A stretch of 6,744 nt of DNA from an uncultured Clostridium sp. (lineage in GTDB: Bacteria; Bacillota; Clostridia; TANB77; CAG-508), in the NCBI GenBank assembly GCA_900552655.1, contig USAE01000068.1, forward strand, positions 1-6,744. The letters run 5' to 3'. Both the position numbers and the translations under genes were made by a program. A model generated the notes under the pieces. The model ran no database searches. It saw nothing but the letters and a program-made list of their open reading frames with translations, and was not told the DNA's origin. Shown here piece by piece: positions 1 through 6,404 of the stretch. Numbering within the stretch: the first letter of the stretch is position 1; each line of letters begins with the position of its first letter.

Positions 1-1
1 A

Positions 2-3000
2 AACAAGACATATACATTAAATTTTTATGCAGACCAATATAACGAAGGAAGTACAGATGAAACATATAAAATAAATTATTTAATAAAAGAGATAGAAATA
101 GTAACAGAACCGGGAATAAGTGGGAAGATAGGCTTAACAGAGTTAAGCAGAAAAGCAACAGGAAAAAACTTGGTGGATGTAAATTCAAAGGTAAAATGGT
201 ATTCAGATGGATTTAATTACAGCATATATGGAAAAGAATACAATAAAGAAGAAAATTCTTTAAGATTATATGCAGGGAATAGTGGACAGAGTCAAACATA
301 TTTTTATGATCTTTCAGAATACATTGGTAAGGAAATAACAATATCATTTGAAGGAAAAATAGAAGGTCAACTAGATACAGTAAGATTAGTAAATGGAGAT
401 ATAGGAAGATATATAGAGATAAAGGATAATTTTTCAAATGAATACATTTCGTATAAAAAGACATTGATAGTGCAAGAATCAGGATATGTGGGTTTTTATA
501 TAAAATCAAAAAGTACAATACATGATGCTAATTTCTATGTAAAAAGTTTACAAATAGAATTAGGCAGCCAGAAAACGTCATATGAAGATTATAAATATAA
601 ATTAACTAGTAGTTTTAATGTTAATTTAATAGATAAAAGAAATGAAATAGATTCTAATTCATATTGTATAAAATTATATGAAAATGATGAATTAATAAAA
701 GAAGAGAGATATGAAGAACTTATAGAAGATAATATAATAATAGATTCTAAAAAAGATTATCAAGTAAATGAAAATAAAAATTATAAAATTGAGTTAACAG
801 TAAAAGTAAAGAATAGAGAGTATATATTAAATTTTTTGGAATTTAATACGAACAATTCAGAAGAAATTAAAGGAATATATAGCATAGAGGATTATTTAAA
901 AATTCAGCCGGAAGGGAAATATATAGTATTAAATAACTTAGATACTACTGAAATATCTAATAAATCATATAGGCTAGAATTTATTGGTGAAATAGATTTT
1001 AATGGTAAGAGTGTATTACATGAGTTACAAATTAGTAATAGTTACTTATTTAAAACAATAGGAAAAAGAGGAACAATAAAAAATATTATAATAAATTTAA
1101 AATTACCTAATAAAGGAATATACACTTACGATAAAGGAGCTTTATTTGATAATAATTATGGTACAATTCAAAATATAAAATTGAATCTTATAGAGTCATA
1201 TAATGTAGAAAATAGAGATTTAAATTTATTAGGTGGAGTAAATTTTGGGATTATAGAGAATTTTATTATTAATATTCAGAAAAAATTATATGGTAGTAGA
1301 AATATTAACATAGGAGTAGAAGAAAACTTTGGGCAAATAAAAAATGGATATATTTATGGAGAAGGAATAGAATTAACATCAATATACCAAGAGGGTCAAA
1401 GTAAAGCAGTTGCAGGGCTTACTAGATCGAATAAAGGAACTATTAAAAATGTATATACAAATTTTTCTATTACTAATAAAACAGAAGAAGAAATAAAAAA
1501 TTATGCAGGAAATATAGCAGTATATAATTATGGAAATATACAAAATATATATTCTACGCAACTAGGAGACTTATTATATGGTCCAAGCATAGGGATAAAA
1601 TCTAGTGGAAAAATTCAGAATGCATATTATTTTGCAAATAAGCCATTACTAGATGTAAGTGAAATCTTTACTAGTAGATTAGCATTACATGATACAAATT
1701 TTCAATTACAAGTATTAAATGAGGAAAATAAATTTGAAATTTATAATACAGTAGAAAAAGGATATTTTCCGCATATAGTAATGCCCGAATGTATGCCAAG
1801 TCAAGATTATATAAAATTACCAGAAGTTACAGACAAAGACTTAATAGATATATTGTCTACTAATATAATAGAGTTGAATAATGACAGTGCGAAAGTAGAA
1901 GTTATAGTAAATAATATAGCGGGAGAAGATATACAAAATATCAAAATAAAAAATATGAGTACAAAGATATTAAGTCAAGAATATAAAAATGGTAAGACTA
2001 AATTAATAGTACTATTAGATAAACCAGTTGTATATACTTCAAATTATTCTATTCAAAGCATAACATCAAAAGGTGCTTACAATATACCATATACGAGAAA
2101 TTATGCAGATAATGAAAGAAATATAAAAATAGACTTTTATAGAGAAATCTATAGTTTAGAAGACTGGAAACAAATATCAAAGCTACCAAATGAAAATTAC
2201 AAATTAATGGAAAGTTTAGACTGTAAAAATTCTGGAAATGAAATATCAATTAAAAGTTTCAAAGGTAAGATAGACGGAAATGGTAAAGAAATAAAAAATT
2301 ATAATTCTAATTTAGGATTGTTTGAGAATTTAGTTGGAGAAATTAAAAATATATTTATAACAAATGTAGATTTAAAAGTAGATGATAGAAATAATTATAT
2401 TTCATTAATAGGAAAAGGTAATAATGCTATATTAAATAATATTCATATTATAGATGTAAAAATTACAATAAATAATAGAGCTAATACTCTTTATATAGGT
2501 GGAATAGGTGCAAATATAACAAATTCAAATATAACAAATTGTTCTGTATCAGGTATAAACATAGAAAGTGATAAAGAAATAAATAAAATGTATATAGGAG
2601 GGATAATAGGGAAAGGATCCGAAAATATACTAGAAAATAATTATGTGCAAAATATGAAGATCAAAATCACTAATGTTGATGAATTAAAATTAGGAGGAAT
2701 AATAGGCGAAGAAACTACAAATATATCCATAATAAAGAATTGCTATGCAATTGGAAATATAAATATAGAAAAAGGGAATGTAGGAGGAATTGCAGGAGAA
2801 AGTGGAGCAAGAATAGAGAACACATTTTCTATGGTAGATATAAATTCAATGTCAGATAATGCAGGAGGAATTGTAGGTTATGATAAAACAAATAAAGAAA
2901 ACATGTCACTTGTTTCAAATAATTTTGTAATTGGAAACGTATACTCTAGTAAAGAAAGCGAACAAGTAGGAAGAATAGTAGGTAAAAGTATTAAAGACAA

Positions 3001-6000
3001 TTTTAATAACTATGTTTACGAGTATCAAAAACTAGATGGTGAGTATCCAAAAAAATTAAAAGAAGTTATAAGAAAAAAAGAACTAAAAGAAAAGAATATA
3101 TATGTAGAAAAACTAAATTGGAAAGATGCCTATAACTATGATGAATATGAAATAGGAAGATTACCTAAAATTATAAATACTTTAACAAATGAGATTTTAC
3201 CAAACCAAAATACGTATTATTTAAAAAGTGAAGAAAAATTTGTGATAAGTAATATAGAAACTGCTAAAATTAATTCAAATACAGTTCAGTGCAGATTAGA
3301 CATAGTAAATCCAAAACAATATGAGATAGTAGATGTAAAAATAGAAAATATGAATGTTAAAGTTCAAAATATAAAAATAGAGAATAATAAAACATATATA
3401 AATTTAACTGCAGAGGCATATAAGTTTTATGATAATTATAAAATTTCTAAAATTATATACAGAAATGAAAATAAACAGGAAGAAGAAAATTTTGAGAAAT
3501 TAGTACCATTATTATTGTATAAAGAAATTTATACATATGATGATTGGCAGGATATAGAGGGAGAATATCAAAATTATAAGTTAATGAATGATGTAGACTT
3601 TAATGGAAAAGAAAATATAAAAACGAATATTTCTATAGGGCGATTAGAGTCAGATGGAGATAAACACAGCCTAAAGAATATGCGAATTTATGATGACTGC
3701 TTAATAAGTGATATTCAGATAAACATAAAAAATATAGTTTTTGAAAATATAACAATAGAGAAAGATAAAGATGCTCAAGGAGAAGATTTAGGAATAATAT
3801 TATATAATTACGGATTAATAAATAATGTAGAATTTAAAAATATAAGAATAACAGCACCTAAATATTATGAAGTTGGTTGTATTGCAAATAACAATGGAAA
3901 CGAAATATCAGACGTTGATATGGAAGATATAGAAATAGAAGCTGAAGGAACGATTGGTGGACTTTCAGGCGTTTTAAATTTGAATATATTAAAGAATATT
4001 ACTGGAAATAACATAAGAATAAATGCGACTCAAGGTAATGCAGGTGGTTTTTTTGGAATAAGTATAAATGATTTGAGTACCAAACAACGTGAAATAGACA
4101 ATATAAGGGCACAAAGACTTAAAATATATGGCAAAAATTTTGTGGGAGGAATTGTTGGATATGGTACATGCTTAAGAAATGTGATGGTTACGGATTCATA
4201 TATAGAAGGAGCTGAATTTGTAGGTGGATTAGCTGGTAATCATTCTTATTTTGCAAATAGTGAAAACAATACAATAAAAAATAGTACTATAAAAGGAAAT
4301 GGAAAATATATAGGAGGAATTGCAGGAAATTACGGTGGTGGAAGTAAAAATGCTGTTGAGAACTGTGAAATATTCGCAACAGCAAATTCATCGTATATTG
4401 GAGGAGCTTTTGGAGCAGGAATTAATGGAATAAATAGAACAATAGTATATAATACTACTATAGATTCAGATGGAAGCTACATAGGAGGAATTGTAGGGAT
4501 AGCTCAGGATGTAACTATTGATACAGTAAGTGGAACTAATATTGAGATTAAAGGAATGTCAAATATAGGAGGAATTTCAGGAACTAAATGTAGTAATAGT
4601 ACAATAAGAAATTCATACAACAATACAAATATTATAGCAGAAGGCTATAATATAGGTGGACTGGTAGGTCTTTATGATAATAAATTTACATCTTCTACAA
4701 ACTTAAATAATTTGTACTACAATGGAGTATTTGGAGCAAGATTAAAAGGCAAAAGTAATGTTGGAGGGATAATAGGTAAAGCAGAAAAAGAATTATATAT
4801 AGGCGAAAACGCAGTGTTACAGCAAAATTATGTACAAGCAGAATTAATGAGTGAAGATATTTCTAAAATATCACTTGGGATTGGCAATATACAGAGCCAA
4901 AATACATTTTTAAAAAATACATATTATTATAAGTATTCCAAGATAAATGGAAAAAATCCAAACAATCAAAATGAAGTATTTATACCTGCAGAAAATTACC
5001 TTTTAGAAGAAGAATTACAACGAAGAGAAACCTACTATAAGGAAAAATTAAAATGGCCAATTAATAATTGGAATTTAGACCCAGTTGATAATAGAATGTA
5101 TCCAATTTTATATGGAATATCTAGTATAACTCAAAAGGGAATCCCTTTACCAAAAGATGAGGAAAATATAATTGAGGAAAATCTGAATAAAGAGAATATA
5201 AGTGCTCATAATATAGCAGAGGAAAATTTAGAAAAAATAGAATCAGAATATATATTTAACTATAACGGTAAAATAATTAAAACATATGAAACATATTCCG
5301 AAATTATTGCAGAAGATGGAAGTAAAGTAGTAAGGAATGATGTACTATTATATGTAAAAAATGGAAAATTATATGCACTTCCGGTTATGCTGGGTTCTGG
5401 TAAAGATGTGCTTAAATTAGTAGCAAATAATTTTGTTATAGACTTATACAACGGAAAAGAATATGAAACTGTTTTAGGAACTGATGGAAGACTTTATGAT
5501 TTGAAAGAACCAATAACATATCCGGAAAACTTCGTTAATAATGAAATTGCAAATATAGGAAATAATTTAGATAAAAAGGATTTTACAGAAAACTTAAGTG
5601 GTAATGATATGAGCAAAGGAGATTTTTCACAAAAGGAGAGCGAAAATGAGCACGAAATAGAAGTTATATACAAAAATGGAGATAAATTAAAATTTAATTA
5701 TCAAACGGGAGAAATAATATCTTCAATAGATGAAAAGTCTGAGAATAAAGGTATTTTCGAATATATAAAAGAAAAAACTACAGAAATAAGAAAATCTTTA
5801 AGTAGAGATAGTAATAATAAAGATATGCAAAATAAATATTTAGATAGCCAAGTTTTGAAAAACAAACTAGAAGAAATGCCAGTAGAAGAGGCATTAAAAG
5901 AACAAAGTAATAATACGAATAAAATAGAAGATATTACAAATGGCGAGAATGACAAAGCTAATAACTCTTTAAAAGAGAGAAAATATATAAACATATACAA

Positions 6001-6220
6001 TGCAGAAAAAGACGAATACCAAATATACCAAGAAGAAGAGTTATTAGATACGACAAAGCAGGAGGTGGTAAGTGAAAACGAAAAGATAGAAGCAAATAAT
6101 TTAAAAGAATATTATGCAAGCGAAGGAGAAAGTAAGAATAAAAATATGGGAATTTTATGGATTACTTTAAGCATAATAGGAGTAATAATAATATTATTTG
6201 CAATAAAGAAAAGGGATTAG
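2..6220 (+). CDS. Giant GLUG-repeat surface protein, 5'-partial, C-terminally membrane-anchored
   Basis: The frame is open from the window edge to TAG at 6218-6220 (2072 codons visible, over 200 kDa). The 56 codons before the TTG at 170 are open and protein-like (for example TEPGISGKIGLTEL), and no convincing ribosome binding site precedes that TTG, so the start lies upstream and the signal peptide is not visible. Residues counted from position 2: 1-54, end of an upstream domain; 55-199, carbohydrate-binding-like jelly roll; 292-593, 716-1058 and 1176-1706, GLUG beta-helix regions separated by beta-sandwich-like linkers; 1707-2049, C-terminal domain and charged stalk; 2050-2068, transmembrane helix; 2069-2072, KKRD. 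GLUG repeats are known from the N-terminal half of M26 IgA1 proteases and from adhesins. No HExxH zinc site is visible here (HELQI and HEIEV are not matches). The inferred role is an extended cell-surface adhesin or host-interaction stalk; the ligand is unknown. The frame and surface location are secure, the function is not. Confidence 0.96.
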   Translation, partial: NKTYTLNFYADQYNEGSTDETYKINYLIKEIEIVTEPGISGKIGLTELSRKATGKNLVDVNSKVKWYSDGFNYSIYGKEYNKEENSLRLYAGNSGQSQTYFYDLSEYIGKEITISFEGKIEGQLDTVRLVNGDIGRYIEIKDNFSNEYISYKKTLIVQESGYVGFYIKSKSTIHDANFYVKSLQIELGSQKTSYEDYKYKLTSSFNVNLIDKRNEIDSNSYCIKLYENDELIKEERYEELIEDNIIIDSKKDYQVNENKNYKIELTVKVKNREYILNFLEFNTNNSEEIKGIYSIEDYLKIQPEGKYIVLNNLDTTEISNKSYRLEFIGEIDFNGKSVLHELQISNSYLFKTIGKRGTIKNIIINLKLPNKGIYTYDKGALFDNNYGTIQNIKLNLIESYNVENRDLNLLGGVNFGIIENFIINIQKKLYGSRNINIGVEENFGQIKNGYIYGEGIELTSIYQEGQSKAVAGLTRSNKGTIKNVYTNFSITNKTEEEIKNYAGNIAVYNYGNIQNIYSTQLGDLLYGPSIGIKSSGKIQNAYYFANKPLLDVSEIFTSRLALHDTNFQLQVLNEENKFEIYNTVEKGYFPHIVMPECMPSQDYIKLPEVTDKDLIDILSTNIIELNNDSAKVEVIVNNIAGEDIQNIKIKNMSTKILSQEYKNGKTKLIVLLDKPVVYTSNYSIQSITSKGAYNIPYTRNYADNERNIKIDFYREIYSLEDWKQISKLPNENYKLMESLDCKNSGNEISIKSFKGKIDGNGKEIKNYNSNLGLFENLVGEIKNIFITNVDLKVDDRNNYISLIGKGNNAILNNIHIIDVKITINNRANTLYIGGIGANITNSNITNCSVSGINIESDKEINKMYIGGIIGKGSENILENNYVQNMKIKITNVDELKLGGIIGEETTNISIIKNCYAIGNINIEKGNVGGIAGESGARIENTFSMVDINSMSDNAGGIVGYDKTNKENMSLVSNNFVIGNVYSSKESEQVGRIVGKSIKDNFNNYVYEYQKLDGEYPKKLKEVIRKKELKEKNIYVEKLNWKDAYNYDEYEIGRLPKIINTLTNEILPNQNTYYLKSEEKFVISNIETAKINSNTVQCRLDIVNPKQYEIVDVKIENMNVKVQNIKIENNKTYINLTAEAYKFYDNYKISKIIYRNENKQEEENFEKLVPLLLYKEIYTYDDWQDIEGEYQNYKLMNDVDFNGKENIKTNISIGRLESDGDKHSLKNMRIYDDCLISDIQINIKNIVFENITIEKDKDAQGEDLGIILYNYGLINNVEFKNIRITAPKYYEVGCIANNNGNEISDVDMEDIEIEAEGTIGGLSGVLNLNILKNITGNNIRINATQGNAGGFFGISINDLSTKQREIDNIRAQRLKIYGKNFVGGIVGYGTCLRNVMVTDSYIEGAEFVGGLAGNHSYFANSENNTIKNSTIKGNGKYIGGIAGNYGGGSKNAVENCEIFATANSSYIGGAFGAGINGINRTIVYNTTIDSDGSYIGGIVGIAQDVTIDTVSGTNIEIKGMSNIGGISGTKCSNSTIRNSYNNTNIIAEGYNIGGLVGLYDNKFTSSTNLNNLYYNGVFGARLKGKSNVGGIIGKAEKELYIGENAVLQQNYVQAELMSEDISKISLGIGNIQSQNTFLKNTYYYKYSKINGKNPNNQNEVFIPAENYLLEEELQRRETYYKEKLKWPINNWNLDPVDNRMYPILYGISSITQKGIPLPKDEENIIEENLNKENISAHNIAEENLEKIESEYIFNYNGKIIKTYETYSEIIAEDGSKVVRNDVLLYVKNGKLYALPVMLGSGKDVLKLVANNFVIDLYNGKEYETVLGTDGRLYDLKEPITYPENFVNNEIANIGNNLDKKDFTENLSGNDMSKGDFSQKESENEHEIEVIYKNGDKLKFNYQTGEIISSIDEKSENKGIFEYIKEKTTEIRKSLSRDSNNKDMQNKYLDSQVLKNKLEEMPVEEALKEQSNNTNKIEDITNGENDKANNSLKERKYINIYNAEKDEYQIYQEEELLDTTKQEVVSENEKIEANNLKEYYASEGESKNKNMGILWITLSIIGVIIILFAIKKRD
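164..598 (+). other. Carbohydrate-binding-like jelly-roll domain (within the CDS)
   Basis: Residues 55-199 of the visible protein. The segment opens with KNLVDVNSKVKWYSDG, runs through alternating beta-strand stretches such as EITISFEGKI and YVGFYIKS, and closes with LQIELGSQKTSYEDYKY. A 'NL(L/V)..N....W' opening and a 'QIElGs..T.YEpY' closing are typical of CBM4/9-like or galactose-binding-like sandwich domains found in phage tail proteins and bacterial surface proteins. The fold is inferred from these flanking motifs only. No binding residues can be assigned, and sugar binding is a hypothesis. Confidence 0.5.
599..874 (+). other. Beta-sandwich-like linker 1 (within the CDS)
   Basis: Residues 200-291 lie between the jelly roll and the first GLUG region. 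Alternating strand-like segments are visible (FNVNLIDKRNEI, YCIKLYENDELIKE, YKIELTVKVKNREYILN, LEFNTN), suggesting an Ig- or fibronectin-like all-beta domain. It occupies the same position relative to its beta-helix as the linkers at 1835-2146 and 3215-3526, but its sequence is clearly more divergent and could be a different family. Confidence 0.4.
875..1780 (+). repeat. GLUG beta-helix region 1 (divergent, NxGxIxN-type rungs)
   Basis: About 302 codons. It opens with the leader IYSIEDYLKIQPEGKYIVL and then IGEIDFNGKSVL, matching the classic 'dW..I...NY.L..DiDF.G' start of GLUG regions. Rungs are about 20-30 residues and marked by N-Y/F-G-x-I-x-N: NNYGTIQNIKL, NFGIIENFIIN, NFGQIKNGYIYG, NKGTIKNVYTNF, NYGNIQNIYST, and a last SSGKIQNAYYF. 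The region closes at KGYFPHIV, the position where modules 2 and 3 end in RLPKI and MYPIL. A right-handed parallel beta-helix is expected from the motif family. The rung chemistry differs from modules 2 and 3, which use GG-I-x-G turns. Confidence 0.75.
1835..2146 (+). other. Beta-sandwich-like linker 2 (within the CDS)
   Basis: About 104 codons leading into GLUG region 2. It aligns by eye with linker 3 (3215-3526): DIQNIKIKNMSTKI matches EIVDVKIENMNVKV, NYSIQSITSKGA matches NYKISKIIYRNE, and the closing FYREIYSLEDW matches LYKEIYTYDDW. The two are therefore homologous repeats of one small all-beta domain. A similar sandwich-before-GLUG order occurs in the N-terminal part of M26 IgA proteases. 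Confidence 0.6.
2147..3175 (+). repeat. GLUG beta-helix region 2 (GGIxG-type rungs)
   Basis: About 343 codons. The leader is IYSLEDWKQISKLPNENYKL followed by FKGKIDGNGKEIKNY, then GLFENLVGEIKNIFITNVDL, the canonical GLUG opening. The rungs are ISLIGKG, IGGIGAN, IGGIIGKG, LGGIIGEE, VGGIAGES, AGGIVGYD and VGRIVGKS, each followed by an asparagine-rich strand such as NSNITNCSVSG or IENTFSM. The cap contains YEYQKLDGEYPK and EKLNWKDAYNYDEYEIG, and ends RLPKI. Together these indicate a right-handed beta-helix of about seven recognisable coils. The cap aligns with that of region 3 (YKYSKINGKNPN and EKLKWPINNW), which shows module duplication. Confidence 0.85.
2781..2797 (+). repeat. 17-nt in-phase direct repeat, copy A
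   Basis: taggaggaattgcagga is identical to copy B at 4311-4327. The copies lie in GLUG regions 2 and 3, exactly 1530 bp (510 codons) apart, and are read in the same frame (GGIAG). They follow from the repeated protein motif, but identity includes third codon positions. Confidence 0.9.
3215..3526 (+). other. Beta-sandwich-like linker 3 (within the CDS)
   Basis: About 104 codons between GLUG regions 2 and 3. It is homologous to linker 2 by the shared motifs VKIENMNVKV, DNYKISKI and LYKEIYTYDDW. Strand-like stretches dominate (FVISNIETAKI, VQCRLDIV, YINLTAEAY). Probably a spacer or lectin-like sandwich; no ligand residues can be assigned. Confidence 0.6.
3527..5119 (+). repeat. GLUG beta-helix region 3 (longest, about 13 rungs)
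   Basis: About 531 codons. The leader is IYTYDDWQDIEGEYQNYKLM followed by NDVDFNGKENI. Turn motifs mark rungs in sequence: LGIILYNYG, VGCIANNNG, IGGLSGVL, AGGFFGIS, VGGIVGYG, VGGLAGNH, IGGIAGNY, IGGAFGAG, IGGIVGIA, IGGISGTK, IGGLVGLY, VGGIIGKA and LGIGNI. Spacing is mostly 22-32 residues, and the strands are rich in Asn, Thr, Ile and Ser (for example NTIKNSTIKG and NSTIRNSYNN). The cap is YYKEKLKWPINNWNLDP, ending NRMYPILYGI. This is the clearest beta-helix in the protein and probably its main rod or ligand-binding face. Confidence 0.88.
4311..4327 (+). repeat. 17-nt in-phase direct repeat, copy B
   Basis: Identical to 2781-2797. Shorter cross-module pairs in the same frame are also present: a 15-nt pair at 2863-2877 and 4483-4497 (1620 bp apart) and a 14-nt pair at 2597-2610 and 4763-4776 (2166 bp apart). 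All separations are multiples of three. Confidence 0.9.
5120..6145 (+). other. C-terminal domain and charged stalk (within the CDS)
   Basis: About 342 codons between the last beta-helix and the membrane. It starts with a Glu/Asn-rich spacer holding repeated EEN units (EENIIEENLNKENI, AEENLEKIE). A compact beta-like domain follows, roughly 5249-5570, with NYNGKIIKTYETY, YVKNGKLYALPV and YNGKEYETVLGTDGRLYDL. A shorter element YKNGDKLKFNYQTGEI lies near 5660-5720. After that the chain is highly charged, low in hydrophobics and probably flexible or helical up to the anchor. I do not recognise the compact domain; its NGK/DG beta-hairpin style is common in Gram-positive surface proteins. The likely role is to lift the beta-helices off the cell envelope. 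Confidence 0.6.
6146..6217 (+). other. C-terminal transmembrane anchor with KKRD tail (within the CDS)
   Basis: GILWITLSIIGVIIILFAI is a 19-residue uninterrupted hydrophobic segment followed by KKRD and the stop. This gives an outside-to-inside topology, with the large N-terminal part extracellular and a four-residue basic tail in the cytoplasm. It has the hydrophobic-plus-basic half of a cell-wall sorting signal, but the preceding residues (EYYASEGESKNKNM) contain no LPXTG, NPQTN or other xPxTG motif. Retention in the membrane rather than sortase attachment is inferred. Confidence 0.85.
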
Positions 6221-6310
6221 CGGACGGAGGTTAAAATCTCGGTGAACTTTAAAATAGTGACTTTGGAAATGATTAAATAAGTGTGGCGTTTTGAAGGTTT
6301 TTTAAAGTTC
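6221..6310 (+). other. G+C-enriched 3' segment with two predicted hairpins
   Basis: Immediately downstream of the stop. Bases 6221-6300 hold 31 G+C of 80 (about 39%), clearly above the gene and the rest of the tail. GAGGTT (6227-6232) can pair with AATCTC (6235-6240), although the two-base gap means the innermost pairs would open. GAACTTTAAAA (6244-6254) is a perfect 11-base inverted match to TTTTAAAGTTC (6300-6310), enclosing a 45-base interior where CTTT (6261-6264) can also pair with GAAG (6293-6296). No known riboswitch consensus is recognised. It may be a structured 3' UTR, a small RNA, or the relic of a degraded gene. A GGAGG at 6226-6230 lies here, but only a 12-codon frame follows it. 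Confidence 0.4.
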
Positions 6311-6341
6311 AAAAAAGATAAAAATTAAATTAAGTGTGTGT

Positions 6342-6404
6342 AAAAAAAGCTAGTATTTTAATGTCTACTCAAAAAGAGAAGTTCATTTTAAATACTGGCT
6401 TTTA
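6342..6404. terminator. Probable bidirectional intrinsic terminator
   Basis: aaaagctagtattt (6345-6358) pairs with aaatactggctttt (6390-6403) over 14 bp with one G-U pair. The interior can extend the stem (ATG 6361-6363 with CAT 6384-6386; CTC 6368-6370 with GAG 6376-6378, around AAAAA). The left side is a run of seven A (6342-6348) and the right side ends CTTTT. On the + strand it would end the surface-protein transcript about 120 bases past the stop. On the - strand it is followed by seven T and looks even stronger, as expected if a convergent gene lies beyond the window. Only three G-C pairs are in the main stem, so it is weak by GC but long. Confidence 0.6.

Noticed and set aside
213..518. 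101-codon minus-strand open frame
   Set aside because: It lies wholly inside the giant gene and gives a composition-driven Leu/Ile/Tyr-rich translation with no ribosome binding site. The same applies to the minus-strand frames at 1379-1561, 2049-2249, 5260-5451 and 5701-6000.
2500..4780. CRISPR-like regularly spaced repeats
   Set aside because: The repeated short GGAGGAAT-type blocks are in-frame codons for beta-helix turns with irregular spacing and no conserved palindromic repeat, so they are not an array.
1020..5670. Candidate zinc-protease motifs HELQI (near 1019) and HEIEV (near 5651)
   Set aside because: Neither has the second histidine of HExxH, so an M26 or other zincin catalytic site is not supported.
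6242..6280. GTG-started 12-codon frame (MNFKIVTLEMIK) after GGAGG at 6226-6230
   Set aside because: The spacing of 11 bases is long, the frame is very short, and it is in phase with the upstream gene. Chance or a remnant is more likely than a real microprotein.
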